This document shows positions 16,027 through 23,839 of a stretch of 25,895 nucleotides of DNA, one piece after another. A model generated the notes under the pieces. It saw only the letters and a program-made list of their open reading frames with translations, was not told the DNA's origin and made no database searches. This DNA is from G963692885 sp964657395 (GTDB taxonomy: Bacteria > Acidobacteriota > Terriglobia > Terriglobales > Acidobacteriaceae). The DNA lies in contig CAZZUX010000051.1 of NCBI GenBank assembly GCA_964657395.1, positions 1 through 25,895 on the forward strand, written 5' to 3'. Both the position numbers and the translations under genes were made by a program. How positions within the stretch are numbered: position 1 is the stretch's first letter; every line of letters starts with the position of its first letter.

Positions 16027-16932
16027 TCAATGGTTCCCCTTCAGTGCACCTCGTCCTACGAAATACCGGACCAGGGCCACCGACACAACGATCAGCACAA
16101 TCAGCACCAGGGCGCCGCCCCATGCCAGCCTGTGCCACTCGTCATAGGGCGAAATGGCATAGACATAAATCTGCAGCGGAAGAGCAGCAATCGGTTGATT
16201 GAGATCGAAACTCTGGATCGAGCTGCCGAAGGCAGTAAACAGGAGCGGCGCCGTCTCGCCCGCCACCCGCGCGAACGCCAGCATGCAGCCCGTCACCACG
16301 CCTGCCGATGCAGACCGCAGCGTGATCGACAAAACCGACCGCCAGTGAGGAACTCCCAGCCCCAATGCGGCTTCGCGAATCGAGCTCGGCACCAGCAGCA
16401 GCATCTCTTCAGTCGTTCGTGTGATCGTTGGAATCATCATGATCCCAAGAGCCACACCACCCGCCAGCGCAGAGAAATGTTTCTGCGGCAGAACAATCAG
16501 CGCAGAAACCGCAATTCCTACAACAATCGAAGGCACACCATTCAGCACATCCGCTGTGAACCGAACAGCATTCGCGATCTTGCTTCGGCCGCCGAACTCT
16601 GCCAGGAAAACACCAGCACTCACGCCTATCGGGATACCCACGACACTCGACAGCAGCAACAGCAACGCCGAACCCATGATCGCGTTCGCCATACCGCCGC
16701 CCGGCATGCCGACCGGCCTTGGCAGCTGTGTAAAGAAGGCCCAGTTCAGCGATGAGAATCCCTTGGCAAGCAGGTAGATGAAAATCCGGATCAACGGGAG
16801 AATCACCAGCGCGGTCGCACACACCGCGAGGATGCTGACCGTCCAATTGGCCGTGCTGCGCCTCATCTGGTTAAAGCGACTTGCCCTCAACGGCGGACGC
16901 AGCGAATTGGCAGCCATTCCATTCGTCGCCAC
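16027..16932 (-). CDS. pstA: Phosphate ABC transporter permease PstA
   Basis: 301 residues, an inner-membrane permease with about six hydrophobic segments. The binding-protein-dependent transport loop is visible as E-A-A-L-G-L-G-V-P-H-W-R-S-V at 187-200, the site that contacts PstB. Segments such as L-N-G-V-P-S-I-V-V-G and A-R-V-A-G-E-T-A-P-L-L-F-T-A are typical of PstA. The longest start is a GTG at 16932, 2 nt after the pstC stop and 11 nt after AGGAAGG. An ATG five codons later (16917) has only a weak ribosome-binding site. Translation is probably coupled to pstC. Confidence 0.95.
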   Translation of the reverse strand: MATNGMAANSLRPPLRASRFNQMRRSTANWTVSILAVCATALVILPLIRIFIYLLAKGFSSLNWAFFTQLPRPVGMPGGGMANAIMGSALLLLLSSVVGIPIGVSAGVFLAEFGGRSKIANAVRFTADVLNGVPSIVVGIAVSALIVLPQKHFSALAGGVALGIMMIPTITRTTEEMLLLVPSSIREAALGLGVPHWRSVLSITLRSASAGVVTGCMLAFARVAGETAPLLFTAFGSSIQSFDLNQPIAALPLQIYVYAISPYDEWHRLAWGGALVLIVLIVVSVALVRYFVGRGALKGNH

Positions 16933-16934
16933 GC

Positions 16935-17975
16935 TCAGGCCATCCTTCCTGGTGCGCCGCGCGTAACCGCCCAGACCATCAGCCGTGCCATCGCGTTCAC
17001 GCAGATCGTCACCACAAACAGCACCAGTCCAATCTCAACAAGCGCACTGATGTAGAGAGTGTTGTCCGCCTCGCCATATTCGTTGGCGAGCAGACTTGGC
17101 ATCGTATTGGCCGAAGATAAAAGTGAGTGCGAGATCACGTTTTTGTTGCCGATCACCATGGTGACCGCCATGGTCTCGCCGATAGCCCGTCCCAGGCCGA
17201 GGATCACCGCTCCAACGATCCCAATGCGCGCATTCCGCAGAACACCCATGCGGATCATCTCCCACCGGGTTGCCCCCAGGGCGAGGGCCGCCTCCCGCTG
17301 CGCCGTCGGAACCGCCGACATCACTTCCCTTGTCAGCGATGAGATGATCGGCAGGATCATGATCGCGAGAATCACTGCGGAAGCTGACATGCCGTACCCG
17401 GTATTGTCCCCGGAAAACAGCCCGGTCCAGCCAAGCAGCCGAATCAACGTCGGATTGACATTGTCCCGCAGCAACGGGATCAGCACAAACACTGCCCACA
17501 ATCCGTAGACCACGCTAGGAATGGCCGCCAACAGTTCTGTCAAAAACGAAAGCGGCGCGCGCAGAAAACGGGGGCACATCTCCGTCAAAAATATGGCCGT
17601 GCCTACAGCCAACGGCACTGCGATCAGGAGCGAGAACAGCGAAGATATCAGCGTAGCGTAAATGAAAGGCAGAGCACCAAATTGCCCCGGAGGCGAATCG
17701 TTGGCAGCTGTCGGCGGAGGATGCGGATTCCAGTGCTGACTGGTAAGAAACGACAGACCGAACGTCGTCATGGAAAGATGCGACCGGATAATCAACACAC
17801 CGGTGATCAGCAGCACGATCGCAAAAATACTAAGCGCGCACAGCAGCATCACGCCGCGGAAGGCACTGTCCGCGCCTCGCGAGTTACCGCGCCCCGCAAG
17901 GAACGTCCGAATCTCTGAGACTGGTGTTGGAAGTTGCACTTTCGGCGGCGCAGGACTTTCCGGAATGTCTGACAC
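16935..17975 (-). CDS. pstC: Phosphate ABC transporter permease PstC
   Basis: 346 residues from the GTG at 17975. After a Pro-rich cytoplasmic N-terminus come six or so membrane segments with the PstC-typical A-A-I-P-S-V-V-Y-G-L-W motif and the E-A-A-L-A-L-G-A-T-R-W-E-M-I coupling loop, then G-L-G-R-A-I-G-E-T-M-A-V. It pairs with PstA to form the phosphate channel. The frame is open upstream to an ATG at 18059, but I prefer the GTG: AGGAAG sits 5 nt before it, and the extra 28 codons cover direct repeats and a possible -10 that look like the promoter. No periplasmic phosphate-binding protein (PstS) gene is adjacent or elsewhere in the window. Confidence 0.93.
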   Translation of the reverse strand: MSDIPESPAPPKVQLPTPVSEIRTFLAGRGNSRGADSAFRGVMLLCALSIFAIVLLITGVLIIRSHLSMTTFGLSFLTSQHWNPHPPPTAANDSPPGQFGALPFIYATLISSLFSLLIAVPLAVGTAIFLTEMCPRFLRAPLSFLTELLAAIPSVVYGLWAVFVLIPLLRDNVNPTLIRLLGWTGLFSGDNTGYGMSASAVILAIMILPIISSLTREVMSAVPTAQREAALALGATRWEMIRMGVLRNARIGIVGAVILGLGRAIGETMAVTMVIGNKNVISHSLLSSANTMPSLLANEYGEADNTLYISALVEIGLVLFVVTICVNAMARLMVWAVTRGAPGRMA

Positions 17976-18003
17976 CGTCACTTCCTGGGATCTAAATCTC
18001 ACT

Positions 18004-18045
18004 TGTATAAGGGTAAATGTCAGCCATGAATAGAAGGTAAATGCC
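18004..18045 (-). promoter_or_regulatory. Candidate PhoB-controlled promoter of pstC
   Basis: Read on the minus strand, CATTTACC occurs twice, 24 bp apart (plus-strand GGTAAATG at 18012-18019 and 18036-18043), with TTCATG between them at an 11-bp step from the first TTTACC. A -10-like TATACA (18009-18004) lies just downstream. PhoB-activated promoters typically carry direct repeats with an 11-bp step in place of a -35 box, about 10 bp before the -10. The layout fits, but the repeat sequence is not the Escherichia coli consensus. Confidence 0.35.
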
Positions 18046-18076
18046 AAGGACAGGACCATCCGCCGTTCAACTCACC

Positions 18077-18096
18077 CTGTCATGCAAGGTCTGTCA
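18077..18096 (-). promoter_or_regulatory. CTGTCA direct repeat, possible Pho-box half-sites
   Basis: CTGTCA occurs at 18077-18082 and 18091-18096 on the plus strand, in the gap between phoR and pstC. CTGTCA is the conserved half of the enterobacterial Pho box, where copies are spaced 11 bp start to start. Here the step is 14 bp, so this is suggestive only and could be chance. Confidence 0.25.
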
Positions 18097-18127
18097 AAAT
18101 CGCGACTTTACACAAGACCAGTCCATT

Positions 18128-19597
18128 CTATTTGCCATCGTTCCCTATGGCGACAACCGGCTGAACCTTCTGTAACGTGTCCGTCGTCATCCCTTTATCA
18201 ACTTTGGGTACCGCCGCATCGCGTGCCGGCAGGCGGAACAAAAACGCTGTCCCCTTGCCCACCTCACTCTCAACCCATATATCGCCGTTGTGGGCCTGCA
18301 GTATCCGCTTCACGATAGCGAGCCCCAGCCCGGTTCCCCCGCTTTCACGAGACCGGGCCGCATCCACCCGGTAGAACCGCTCGAACAGGCGCGAAAGATG
18401 CTGCGAAGGAATACCTGCGCCATAATCCTGGACGTAGAACTCCACGTTCTCGCCAATCCGCCTGCAGCCCACAACAATCCTGCCACCGTCTCTTCCGTAC
18501 TTGATCGCGTTCTCAATCAGGTTCCCGAATACCTGCTGCAACGCATCAGGATCAGCGCTGACCGCATCGTTCACCATGCTTCCTGCCTCGAGATCGAGCC
18601 CGGCATCCACTGCCAGCGGAGCCAGCGTTTCAATTGCGTCCACCACCAGGGAAGACGCCGGACTCACCTGCGGAGCCAGCGCATAGTCCTTCGATTCCAC
18701 CCTCGCCAGTGCCAGCAGATCCTCGGTCAGGCGGTACATACGGTTGGCGTTCTTCAGGATGATCGACAGGAACTCCTTGACCTGCTCCTCGCGCAGGCCC
18801 CGGCTCTCCATCAACGTCTCCACGTACCCTGAGATCGAAGTCAGCGGGGTCCTCAGTTCATGCGACACATTCGCGACAAAGTCGCGGCCGGATATCTCCG
18901 CCTGTTCAATCTTGGTCACATCATGCAGCACCAGGACCGCGCCGCCATCCGGAGTCGGCGCCACATTCACCTGGAACACCCTGCCTGCCGCAATACTCGT
19001 GGCGCGTCCACGGGAGACCTTGCGCGACCGTAGCGCCCGCTCCACCGATGCCAGCACATCCGGGTCGCGAATTGTGTGAACCAATGCCCTCCCGTACCGA
19101 ACCGGCAGCTGCGATATCTCTTCCAGCACCGCATTCGACCAGCTGACCTGTCCCTCGGCCGAAATCGCGATGACCGCCTCTTCCATACTGTTCAGCAGCG
19201 CCGTCAGCTCACGCCGGCTCGTCTCGAGCGCCTGGTACCTCAGGCCCAGGCTCTCGGCAGCCCCGTTCAACGCATCGATCGTCTCGCGGCTGCCGGCAGT
19301 CTCGTGAACGCTGATCCTTGCCGAAAAGTCCCCGCCTGACAATCTGCCGGCAAACGCCGCAATGGCCTGTTCGCCCGATTTGAAACGGGTCGATGCCCGG
19401 CGGCACAGCACGCTGACGATCAGGACCGCTCCAAGAAGCAGCAGCAGCTGGTAGCCTGCCGAAGGCACGAACGCCTTCGATATTGGCAAACCGGGCGCGG
19501 AAGCATGCGTCCACAACCAGCCATCCGTCAGCAGAAGCAGGAGCACAAGGACCGCAACGAACCCCAGCCACAGCTTGATGAACACCCGGTGGATCAT
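18128..19597 (-). CDS. phoR: PhoR-type sensor histidine kinase
   Basis: 489 residues. Two membrane helices (about 9-28 and 48-65) flank only about 20 residues, so there is no real periplasmic sensor domain, as in PhoR. A HAMP-like segment (about 66-118), a PAS domain (about 126-232), HisKA with H246 in S-H-E-L-R-T-P-L, and a HATPase domain follow. The N box is N-L-I-E-N-A-I-K-Y-G at 359-368, the G1 box D-Y-G-A-G-I-P at 391-397 and the G2 box G-G-T-G-L-G-L at 420-426. All catalytic residues are present. It should autophosphorylate when PstSCAB-PhoU signals low phosphate and pass the phosphate to PhoB, encoded 123 bp upstream. The ATG at 19597 follows GGGAG at an 8-9 nt distance. Confidence 0.93.
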   Translation of the reverse strand: MIHRVFIKLWLGFVAVLVLLLLLTDGWLWTHASAPGLPISKAFVPSAGYQLLLLLGAVLIVSVLCRRASTRFKSGEQAIAAFAGRLSGGDFSARISVHETAGSRETIDALNGAAESLGLRYQALETSRRELTALLNSMEEAVIAISAEGQVSWSNAVLEEISQLPVRYGRALVHTIRDPDVLASVERALRSRKVSRGRATSIAAGRVFQVNVAPTPDGGAVLVLHDVTKIEQAEISGRDFVANVSHELRTPLTSISGYVETLMESRGLREEQVKEFLSIILKNANRMYRLTEDLLALARVESKDYALAPQVSPASSLVVDAIETLAPLAVDAGLDLEAGSMVNDAVSADPDALQQVFGNLIENAIKYGRDGGRIVVGCRRIGENVEFYVQDYGAGIPSQHLSRLFERFYRVDAARSRESGGTGLGLAIVKRILQAHNGDIWVESEVGKGTAFLFRLPARDAAVPKVDKGMTTDTLQKVQPVVAIGNDGK

Positions 19598-19720
19598 CGC
19601 AGGTACTCCCTATGGCTGTTCATTCCGCCACTCTTTCCCTAGCATCTGCCTCTTCGCTTAGCGTATGCGCATCAACAAGCGTGCTCTGCCTGACGCAGCA
19701 GCCGGAGTTCCTGCAGAATC

Positions 19721-20443
19721 CTAGCTGGCCGAGACCGGTGCGCGCTCCTGGGGACGAGGCACCTCAAAGCGATAGCCCGCCCCGCGTACCGTCTTCAGGA
19801 ACTGCGGATCTTCCGCATCCACCTCTATCTTCTCGCGGATCCGCCTCACATACACATCCACCGAACGAGGAGTTACAAATCGGGCATCTCCCCAGACAGC
19901 ATCCAGTAAATGGTCACGGGTGAACACACGTCCGGGATGGCGCGCCAGGTAGTCCAGCAGCCGAAACTCCGTCGCCGTCGTCGGCACCACTGCGTCATGC
20001 ACCTTCAACTGCATTGCACCCGCGTCTATCACAACATCGCCAAAAGTGACCGTCGTCGGCGCAGATGGGCGCTCGAACCGACGCAGCACCGCCTTCACCC
20101 GCGCCAGCAGCTCGCGCGTAGCAAATGGCTTGGTGATGTAGTCATCGGCGCCCAGTTCCAGTCCAAGCACCCGGTCATTTTCGCTGGCACGGGCTGTCAG
20201 AAAAATAATTGGAATCGTGCTTAAAGTCTGATGCAAACGCAGTCTGCGGCAAAGATCCAGGCCGTCCCCACCCGGCACCATAATGTCCAGAAGGAAAAGA
20301 GTGGGCGGATTATGCTCGGCATCCTGGATGAGGTTTGCCGGTGTGCGATACAGCCGCGTTGCAAATTCAGCAGTCTCCAGGTGATGCTGGATCAGCCTGG
20401 AGATGTCCAAGTCGTCTTCCAGTACGAATATCGTCGGTGTCAA
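19721..20443 (-). CDS. phoB: PhoB-type response regulator (OmpR/PhoB family)
   Basis: 240 residues from the chosen start. The receiver domain has the acidic pair E9-D10-D11, phospho-acceptor D53 (L-L-D-I-M-V-P), T83 (F-L-T-A-R) and K105 (T-K-P-F). The winged-helix DNA-binding domain (about 140-235) shows T-A-T-E-F-R-L-L-D-Y-L, the R-S-V-D-V-Y-V-R-R-I-R-E-K-I recognition region and V-R-G-A-G-Y-R-F. It should activate the pst genes and other phosphate-starvation targets. The frame extends to an ATG at 20473 without any ribosome-binding site. I prefer the TTG at 20443, which has AGGGAAG four nt upstream and places the first beta strand at residue 4 as in PhoB. The phoBR and pst genes being contiguous supports the assignment over other OmpR-family members. 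Confidence 0.9.
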   Translation of the reverse strand: MTPTIFVLEDDLDISRLIQHHLETAEFATRLYRTPANLIQDAEHNPPTLFLLDIMVPGGDGLDLCRRLRLHQTLSTIPIIFLTARASENDRVLGLELGADDYITKPFATRELLARVKAVLRRFERPSAPTTVTFGDVVIDAGAMQLKVHDAVVPTTATEFRLLDYLARHPGRVFTRDHLLDAVWGDARFVTPRSVDVYVRRIREKIEVDAEDPQFLKTVRGAGYRFEVPRPQERAPVSAS

Positions 20444-20520
20444 AGGTCTTCCCTGGCTAGCTTGCCAAAGCATCTAGTGTGAGGCCGGCAGATAAATCTC
20501 GGCGCTCCGCCTCTGAGCCT

Positions 20521-20550
20521 ACTGTATGCGTACGACGATAATGCAAACAA
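20521..20550 (-). promoter_or_regulatory. Possible sigma-70-like promoter for phoB
   Basis: On the minus strand, TTGTTT (plus 20545-20550) and TACAGT (plus 20521-20526) are separated by 18 bp, matching the -35/-10 consensus at three and four of six positions. They lie about 80 bp upstream of the preferred phoB start. Matches this weak occur by chance. I saw no Pho-box-like repeat in the rest of the 20444-20726 gap and no convincing promoter for the divergent receiver gene. The gap also holds a 5-bp inverted repeat, TGCAA/TTGCA at 20616-20632. Confidence 0.25.
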
Positions 20551-20726
20551 TAGGTGAATCTTTACGGCTGGCTATCTGTAGCAGTCGGGTGCTAGATTTC
20601 AAACATTAGTCAACTTGCAACTGGTAATTGCATGGCGGCGGCAAACCGAAGTACCGTGGGCCGGTCACATTCCCGAATCCAAAGTGCATCCAGACAGATT
20701 CTTATATGGGTTAGGTGACGCGTTAC

Positions 20727-21098
20727 ATGGCTGCAAGTGTCCTGTGCATCGACGACGAGGTCCTGGGTCTGGAAATCCGCAAGGTCGTCTTTGAACGAGC
20801 CGGCTACAAGGTTCTCACTGCTTCCGATGGGCAGGCAGCCATCCGCATCTTCCTCGAAAATGAAGTAGATGCTGTCGTCCTCGACTACGCCATGCCCGGC
20901 ATGAACGGCTCCCAGGTAGCGCGCGCACTGCGCGAAATCAGGCCAGACGTACCTATCCTGCTGCTTTCGGCCTACCTGAGCCTGCCCGAAGAGGCTTCGC
21001 AATGGGTAGACCTCATCGTTAATAAAGGGGATGGCGCACCCACCCTCTTGTTGCGAGTGGAAGAACTCCTCTCCGGCAAGTCGGCGCGAACGAGGTAA
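20727..21098 (+). CDS. Stand-alone response regulator receiver protein
   Basis: 123 residues, one CheY-like receiver domain with no output domain. The acidic pair is D9-D10, phospho-acceptor D53 (V-L-D-Y-A-M-P-G-M-N-G), S81 in L-L-S-A-Y takes the conserved Thr/Ser position, and K100 is the conserved lysine. The ATG at 20727 has AGGTGA eight nt upstream. A GTG at 20715 would add four residues but lies within that site. Eight nt separate it from the histidine kinase gene downstream, so the two are probably co-transcribed and act together, with the receiver as phosphate acceptor or intermediate in a phosphorelay. The final output is not visible here. Confidence 0.88.
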   Translation: MAASVLCIDDEVLGLEIRKVVFERAGYKVLTASDGQAAIRIFLENEVDAVVLDYAMPGMNGSQVARALREIRPDVPILLLSAYLSLPEEASQWVDLIVNKGDGAPTLLLRVEELLSGKSARTR

Positions 21099-21106
21099 GA
21101 GTCCCC

Positions 21107-23053
21107 TTGAATCTGCACGCCTTCAACCGTGTCCTGCGGATCACACTGCTGATGCCCATCGTGCTGCTGGGTGTGCTGGCCGGTGTGCTGGTCTGGCAGA
21201 TCCAGGAAGCCATCGCAGCTCAGGTTCGGGTCGCCCATGCCGACGAAGTGATACAGCGGCTGTACCGGTTGGAAGTATCAATCCTGGATGAAGCCAACGG
21301 CCTGCGTGGCTATCAACTGACCGGCGAACAGTCGATGCTTGAATCCTTCCAGGATGGCGGCGTTCATGCCGCAGCTGACTTCAAGGCCCTCACCAGCCTG
21401 CTGAACACTCCTGCACAGCAGCTGCAGGCTACCCAGCTGCACGATGACTACCTCTTGTGGGAAGGCTATGCCAACGCAGCCATGCACGCCGGCAGGCAGA
21501 GCGGCACCCCGGATGAACTTGCCTCCGATGACCGCGGTAAGCAGTGGATGGATCAGATCCGCAACCGCATGCGCGAGACCATCCGGGCAGAAAAACAGTC
21601 AAGAGACGCCCTGCTGCGGGCCGCACAACTGCGTGTCCATGATTTTCTCCGGATTGTTCTGGCCGCAGGTTTTGCCGTAGGCGTCCTCATCGGCACCTTT
21701 ACCAGCAGCCGTCTGCGGCGCGTCTCGCGTGCCTACGACGAATCGCTGCAGACACTCAAGACACGTAACGAAGAACTTTACGAAAGTCGCCAGTCATACC
21801 TCACGACACTTGAGTCCATCGGCGAAGGTGTCATCGCGTGCGATACGGCCGGTCGCGTCCGGTTCATGAATGCAGTCGCCCAGCAACTGACCGGCTGGAA
21901 ACTGGATGCGGCGCTTGAACAGCCGCTCAGTGAAGTCTTCAACGCTGTGCATGAAACCACCCGCAAACCACTCGCTCAGCTTTCTACGCTTCAACTCGCC
22001 GATAAACAGCCCGCCGAGAAGCAGGCCCATGCGGAAAATACAGTCCTCCTTCTCGCGCGGGACGGGCGGGAGCGCCTCATAGCCAGGAGCACGGCCCCGA
22101 TCCGGGATGCCGGCAGTAAATCACTTGGCACCGTAGTGGTTTTCCGCGACGTAACCACTGCTCGTGGTGCTGAAAAGGCCCTGATCGCAAGCGAGAAGCT
22201 GGCCGTTGCAGGACGCCTGGCCGCGAGTATCGCGCACGAGATCCACAATCCCCTCGACTCCGTAGCCAATCTCCATTTCCTCCTGCAATCCGAAAACAAT
22301 CCTGCCAAACGGAATGAATATCTCGGCATGGCCCAGCAGGAACTGAGTAGAACCCTGCAAATCAGTCGCGCCATGCTCAGCCTCTATCGCGAATCACCAG
22401 CACCCGTCGAAGTACTGCTTCCCGAACTCATCGACAGTGTGCTGCTGCTTTTGGACCGCAAGATCAAGCAGCAAGAGCTGCAGGTTGAACGCCGCTACCT
22501 CAGCGCCGGCAACGTATATGGCTTTCCCGGAGAGCTGCGCCAGGTCTTCACTAACGTCATCGCCAACGCTGCAGAAGCGTCCGTCTTTCCCGACGGCATC
22601 CTAAGGGTGGTCGTTCGAGAGGCAGGTCCCGAGGACCATCAGCCTGGCACCGTAGTTGAGGTCGAAGACAGCGGCCCAGGAGTCGACCCCCTCATAGAGC
22701 GCAAACTCTTTCAGCCGTTTGTCACCACCAAGGGCGAAAAAGGAACCGGGCTCGGTCTTTGGGTCAGCCTCGGCATCGTGCAGAAGCATGGTGGCACCAT
22801 GACCATTAACAATATCGAGCCGAAAGATACCGACCGCCGATCCGGCTCTCGAAAAAGTCCGCCGCTCAAAACAGAACCGGAAGGCGCCTGCGTTCGCATC
22901 TTCTTGCCGCTCCGCTACGAGCGCACCCCATCGGATACAGACATCGATCAGAACTTCGCGAGGCCACAGCAGATTGCCGCCACCATGGAACCGGCCCCGT
23001 CCCGCGATCCACTCCCTGCCACTCCAGCCGCCATTAGCAACTCACAGGCATAA
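21107..23053 (+). CDS. CHASE3-PAS sensor histidine kinase
   Basis: 648 residues from a TTG start. Membrane helix 1 (about 10-31) and helix 2 (about 182-199) bracket a helical extracytoplasmic domain of about 150 residues that fits CHASE3 (E-A-N-G-L-R-G-Y-Q-L-T-G is typical). A short coiled-coil-like linker, a PAS domain (about 228-355), HisKA with H377 (A-H-E-I-H-N-P-L) and a HATPase domain (N487 in N-V-I-A-N-A-A-E, D-S-G-P-G-V and G-T-G-L-G-L-W) follow. An insertion between the G2 box and the last strand (about 572-592, Lys/Arg/Ser-rich) and a Pro-rich tail of about 45 residues are extra. The kinase type resembles NtrB-like A-H-E-I-x-N-P-L enzymes rather than PhoR. The start is supported by GAGG upstream and by the membrane helix following directly; the ligand is unknown. 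Confidence 0.9.
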   Translation: MNLHAFNRVLRITLLMPIVLLGVLAGVLVWQIQEAIAAQVRVAHADEVIQRLYRLEVSILDEANGLRGYQLTGEQSMLESFQDGGVHAAADFKALTSLLNTPAQQLQATQLHDDYLLWEGYANAAMHAGRQSGTPDELASDDRGKQWMDQIRNRMRETIRAEKQSRDALLRAAQLRVHDFLRIVLAAGFAVGVLIGTFTSSRLRRVSRAYDESLQTLKTRNEELYESRQSYLTTLESIGEGVIACDTAGRVRFMNAVAQQLTGWKLDAALEQPLSEVFNAVHETTRKPLAQLSTLQLADKQPAEKQAHAENTVLLLARDGRERLIARSTAPIRDAGSKSLGTVVVFRDVTTARGAEKALIASEKLAVAGRLAASIAHEIHNPLDSVANLHFLLQSENNPAKRNEYLGMAQQELSRTLQISRAMLSLYRESPAPVEVLLPELIDSVLLLLDRKIKQQELQVERRYLSAGNVYGFPGELRQVFTNVIANAAEASVFPDGILRVVVREAGPEDHQPGTVVEVEDSGPGVDPLIERKLFQPFVTTKGEKGTGLGLWVSLGIVQKHGGTMTINNIEPKDTDRRSGSRKSPPLKTEPEGACVRIFLPLRYERTPSDTDIDQNFARPQQIAATMEPAPSRDPLPATPAAISNSQA

Positions 23054-23062
23054 AGCAGCTTC

Positions 23063-23087
23063 GCGCACTCCGGCTCGCAAAGTGCAC
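23063..23087. terminator. Weak hairpin between convergent kinase and bshB1 genes
   Basis: GCGCACT (23063-23069) pairs with AGTGCAC (23081-23087) with one mismatch and an 11-nt loop, in the 42-bp gap between two convergent stops. There is no T-run on either side, so it is only a candidate terminator. Confidence 0.25.
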
Positions 23088-23095
23088 GGCTTCAG

Positions 23096-23818
23096 CTAAA
23101 CGGACGCAACCGGGATCAGCATCAGGTCGTCCACCAACCCGACTTCCTTCTGCACAAAGGGTTCCGCATACCGGACGCCGGCAAGCGTTCCATAGTGACT
23201 AGCCTCGGCGAACGTGCGCTCGCGAATGTCGGCCTCAGGAACGAACAGGCCCACGCCAGTCGGCTGTTGCGCATACTGCGATCGATAAGCCATTAACGCC
23301 TGGAAGCGCGTTTCGGCAAACGGGGTGATATCAACCACAAAACACGGCCGGACATCCGCGTACAGGCTGGCATACAAAATCTTGTACGGACGAAAGGGAG
23401 TGTGGTCGCTTCTTCCCGTCTCAAGCTTGGACAATCCCGAGAGGAAGCAGGCTTCATATCCCAGGATCGACGAAGTATAGTGATCTGGATGCCGCCCCTG
23501 CCAGTAGGGCAGAATCACCACCCTGGGCCGCAACGTTCTTAACACCTCGACAATCTTCAGCCGGTTTTCGTAGGTATTCTCAACCCGTCCGTCGGTAATA
23601 TCGAGAGCATCCCGCCACGACACCTTCAGAATACTGGCTGCGTCTGCTGCCTCGCGCGCACGATCCTCCGCGCTTCCACGAGTGCCGCCTTCCCCGCGAG
23701 TCAGGTCGAGTATGCCGGTCTTCAGACCCTGCGCCTGCATACGAAGCAGGGTTCCACCACAGGTCTGCTCCACATCATCGCGATGAGCCGCAATGGCCAG
23801 GATGTCTATGGTGCTCAT
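23096..23818 (-). CDS. bshB1: BshB1-type N-acetylglucosaminyl malate deacetylase
   Basis: 240 residues, a LmbE/PIG-L-fold zinc deacetylase. The metal motif reads A-H-R-D-D-V-E at 11-17 (H12, D15 as ligands), with the third ligand in G-R-H-P-D-H-Y (H113). The generic family motif is AHPDD; BshB1 enzymes lack that proline, as here. Other BshB1-like features are T-R-G-E-G-G-T-R-G, M-A-Y-R-S-Q-Y and the C-terminal Y-A-E-P-F-V-Q-K-E. The enzyme removes acetate from GlcNAc-malate in the second step of bacillithiol synthesis, giving the substrate for cysteine addition by BshC. No bshA or bshC is nearby. The ATG at 23818 has no clear ribosome-binding site and lies 21 nt after the upstream lipoprotein stop, so read-through transcription is likely. 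Confidence 0.87.
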   Translation of the reverse strand: MSTIDILAIAAHRDDVEQTCGGTLLRMQAQGLKTGILDLTRGEGGTRGSAEDRAREAADAASILKVSWRDALDITDGRVENTYENRLKIVEVLRTLRPRVVILPYWQGRHPDHYTSSILGYEACFLSGLSKLETGRSDHTPFRPYKILYASLYADVRPCFVVDITPFAETRFQALMAYRSQYAQQPTGVGLFVPEADIRERTFAEASHYGTLAGVRYAEPFVQKEVGLVDDLMLIPVASV

Positions 23819-23839
23819 TGCCGGTGACAGCAGCTCAGC

